A stretch of 21,181 nt of DNA from a virus. Within the stretch, counting starts at the first letter, position 1, and each line of letters opens with the position of its first letter. The position numbers and the translations under genes were made by a program. Shown here piece by piece: positions 19,930 to 21,181 of this stretch. The notes beneath the pieces are model-generated. The model was not told the DNA's origin. It saw nothing but the letters and a program-made list of their open reading frames with translations, and searched no databases. The stretch covers positions 1 through 21,181 of IMG/VR virus record IMGVR_UViG_3300005253_000238; one strand, given 5' to 3'.

Positions 19930-20196
19930 CTACTGCTCAAGCTTCTGCTGCAACTCCGCCTCCTGCTGGTACTGACGGAGAGCGTGGTTATAGAAGAGGT
20001 CCCACTTGGGTGTGCCGTACTTCGCCCTGTGGCTTGCGGACTTCGCTGCCCGGGTCTCGAGCGAGTCGGGGCCTCGCTTCACGCCCCGGATCCGATCGTA
20101 GTACGCCTTACGCGCATCGGAGGCTCGGGCACTCTCCGAGATCTTCCGACGCCGCTCCCGCTCTTCTGCGGTAATGGTGGTCAGTGATTGCTTCAT
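19930..20196 (-). CDS. hypothetical basic protein (88 aa)
   Basis: Not recognised. Begins MKQSLTTITAEERERRR, strongly basic helices up to about residue 60, then KWDLFYNHALRQYQQEAEL and a Gln-rich end. The motif RRRKISESARASDARKA with KSASHRAKYG resembles short NUMOD-like or HTH segments found in phage DNA-binding proteins, at low certainty. ATG overlaps the dpdA stop (ATGA); it may be a partner of DpdA or of the next gene. Confidence 0.58.
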   Translation of the reverse strand: MKQSLTTITAEERERRRKISESARASDARKAYYDRIRGVKRGPDSLETRAAKSASHRAKYGTPKWDLFYNHALRQYQQEAELQQKLEQ

Positions 20197-21056
20197 GGTC
20201 GCAGTTCTCCCTTAGCAAGCTGTAGCAGAGTCTCGGCCATCAGCCGCGCATCGTAGTCTTCGGGCTCGTTGGGCACCTGGAAGAGGTCTACCGGCGGCGC
20301 CGTCCTGATGATATCTCCCTCCAGCCCACCGACACGACGGTACACTGGTAGGAAGCTGTGTATCTCATGGAGGTGCAAGCCGCGCATCGCGTACCAGTAC
20401 GCGAACGAGCTGTCGTTCGATACAACGTTCGGGTGCCAGTCGCCTGCGTACCGCGCAAGCTCCCACGGCAGCGTGAAGTCCGCACCGAGCAGGTGGAACG
20501 GCTTATCTGTGATCGTTGCAAGCCGATCAGCTGCCCGCGAGCGGGCAACAACGAGTGGTGCCGACTTGCCGCCGAAGCATGTTGCGACGGAGAACTTGCT
20601 GAGGCCGAGGTATGCAACCTCAGGCATCGAAGCAAGCGTCTCCGCACACCTGAGGTACTCATCCTCAGTCTTCCCCTGCGGAGCGGCGAGCACCAGGGGC
20701 GCGTAGTAGCCATCCGCGTGGAGCTCCGTTCGCACATCCCTCGAGGTATCGAGGAACGCAGACACCAGCGCGATCGTCTGCTGGCTATCGTGGATCGTGT
20801 CCGGTGCGACAACCAACGATGGCTTGATCTCGCGCATGAGATGAAGCAGGCTCTCCGTGTCGACCTGGTCCTTCTCGGCGGCGCCGTTGTCCATGATCAC
20901 GAACCGACCATTCATGGACGCGAGCTTGTAGTAGTCGAAGTACTCCTGACGCTGCGGATACTTGTCCCTCAGCGCAAGCGGCGCAAGGCACATCTCGATG
21001 TCGCCCTGCCCACAAAGCCCGAGGAAATACGGGCTGGAGATGAACGCTAGTTTCAT
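20193..21056 (-). CDS. dpdA: DpdA-like DNA 7-deazaguanine transglycosylase
   Basis: 287 aa, the short phage form of the tRNA-guanine transglycosylase superfamily. Phage DpdA proteins exchange guanine in DNA for a 7-deazaguanine base. VIMDNGAAE (53-61) and VVAPDTIHD (82-90) supply the Asp residues expected at the nucleophile and base-recognition sites; YLGLSKFS, HLLGAD and SNDSSFAYWY are other family-like segments. Start ATG with AGGAAGG 4 nt upstream. The gene opens the operon and is preceded by repeat copy B. QueD, QueE and FolE in the same window make the substrate. The base finally incorporated cannot be told from sequence. Confidence 0.82.
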   Translation of the reverse strand: MKLAFISSPYFLGLCGQGDIEMCLAPLALRDKYPQRQEYFDYYKLASMNGRFVIMDNGAAEKDQVDTESLLHLMREIKPSLVVAPDTIHDSQQTIALVSAFLDTSRDVRTELHADGYYAPLVLAAPQGKTEDEYLRCAETLASMPEVAYLGLSKFSVATCFGGKSAPLVVARSRAADRLATITDKPFHLLGADFTLPWELARYAGDWHPNVVSNDSSFAYWYAMRGLHLHEIHSFLPVYRRVGGLEGDIIRTAPPVDLFQVPNEPEDYDARLMAETLLQLAKGELRP

Positions 21057-21100
21057 AGCACCTTCCTATACCCGGCTTTCGGAAACCGGATTTCAGTTCC

Positions 21101-21181
21101 GGGATTTGGATTCCGGATTTCAGCCGCGGCGCTCAGATTCCGGATTTCAGATTCCATTTTCTGGTGCAGTCTCCTTAAATC
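21101..21181 (-). repeat. 81-nt dispersed repeat, copy B (reaches window edge)
   Basis: Minus strand GATTTAAGGAGACTGC to AATCCAAATCCC, aligned without gaps to copy A at 13652-13732. It ends about 45 nt before the dpdA start and may continue beyond the window. Between it and dpdA are more CCGG-core motifs (ATCCGG, CCCGG) and GGGTATAGGAAGG with the ribosome-binding site. Confidence 0.85.

Overview
The window looks like an early or replication-side segment of a double-stranded DNA tailed phage (Caudoviricetes). All recognised genes lie on the minus strand, so transcription runs from high to low coordinates. The genes are packed head to tail, mostly with ATGA, GTGA, TTGA or TAATG stop/start overlaps. 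There is a dense tRNA array, a phage-type replication and recombination set, and no ribosomal or host metabolic genes. The sequence is moderately GC-rich, with Shine-Dalgarno starts and sigma70-like promoters. The host cannot be named from this window; a high-GC bacterium is a guess.

From right to left, the first operon (about 21.06 to 13.80 kb) starts with dpdA, a tRNA-guanine-transglycosylase relative that exchanges guanine for a 7-deazaguanine in DNA. It continues with small proteins, a gp32-like single-stranded DNA binding protein, a RecA-family recombinase, a Rad50/SbcC-like ATPase split over three overlapping genes, a RuvC-like resolvase and a SbcD/Mre11 nuclease. After a repeat-rich intergenic region, the second operon (13.55 to 9.82 kb) supplies the base precursor: a PTPS-fold QueD paralogue without the catalytic cysteine, QueE, FolE (GTP cyclohydrolase I), a metallophosphoesterase, a canonical QueD and a MazG-like nucleotide pyrophosphohydrolase. 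Together with DpdA this is a 7-deazaguanine DNA-modification pathway. QueC was not found here.

A strong promoter near 9.77 kb starts a third unit: two hypothetical proteins, a sigma-like protein, a CxCxCGG small protein and a DNA polymerase I fused to an N-terminal family-4-type uracil-DNA glycosylase, with two zinc-finger-like insertions. A near-identical promoter near 4.95 kb drives an Ala-rich protein, a 43-aa protein, a 186-aa unknown and a TOPRIM protein, followed by a terminator.

The left 2.5 kb is RNA. A third copy of the same promoter (about 2.51 kb) reads into some 450 nt without a credible gene, which ends in a 150-nt element closed by a 22-bp stem. A fourth promoter (about 2.03 kb) starts a 100-nt multi-hairpin leader that runs straight into 19 tRNA genes and one degenerate tRNA-like gene. 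Nearly all encode CCA and abut with 0 or 1 nt between them. Between tRNA-Gln and tRNA-Asp sits what reads as a complete RNase P RNA, with the conserved P4 helix and its bulged U kept by compensatory changes. The phage therefore appears to carry the catalytic RNA able to mature its own spacer-less tRNA polycistron. This, together with the unassigned structured RNAs, is the most unusual part of the window.
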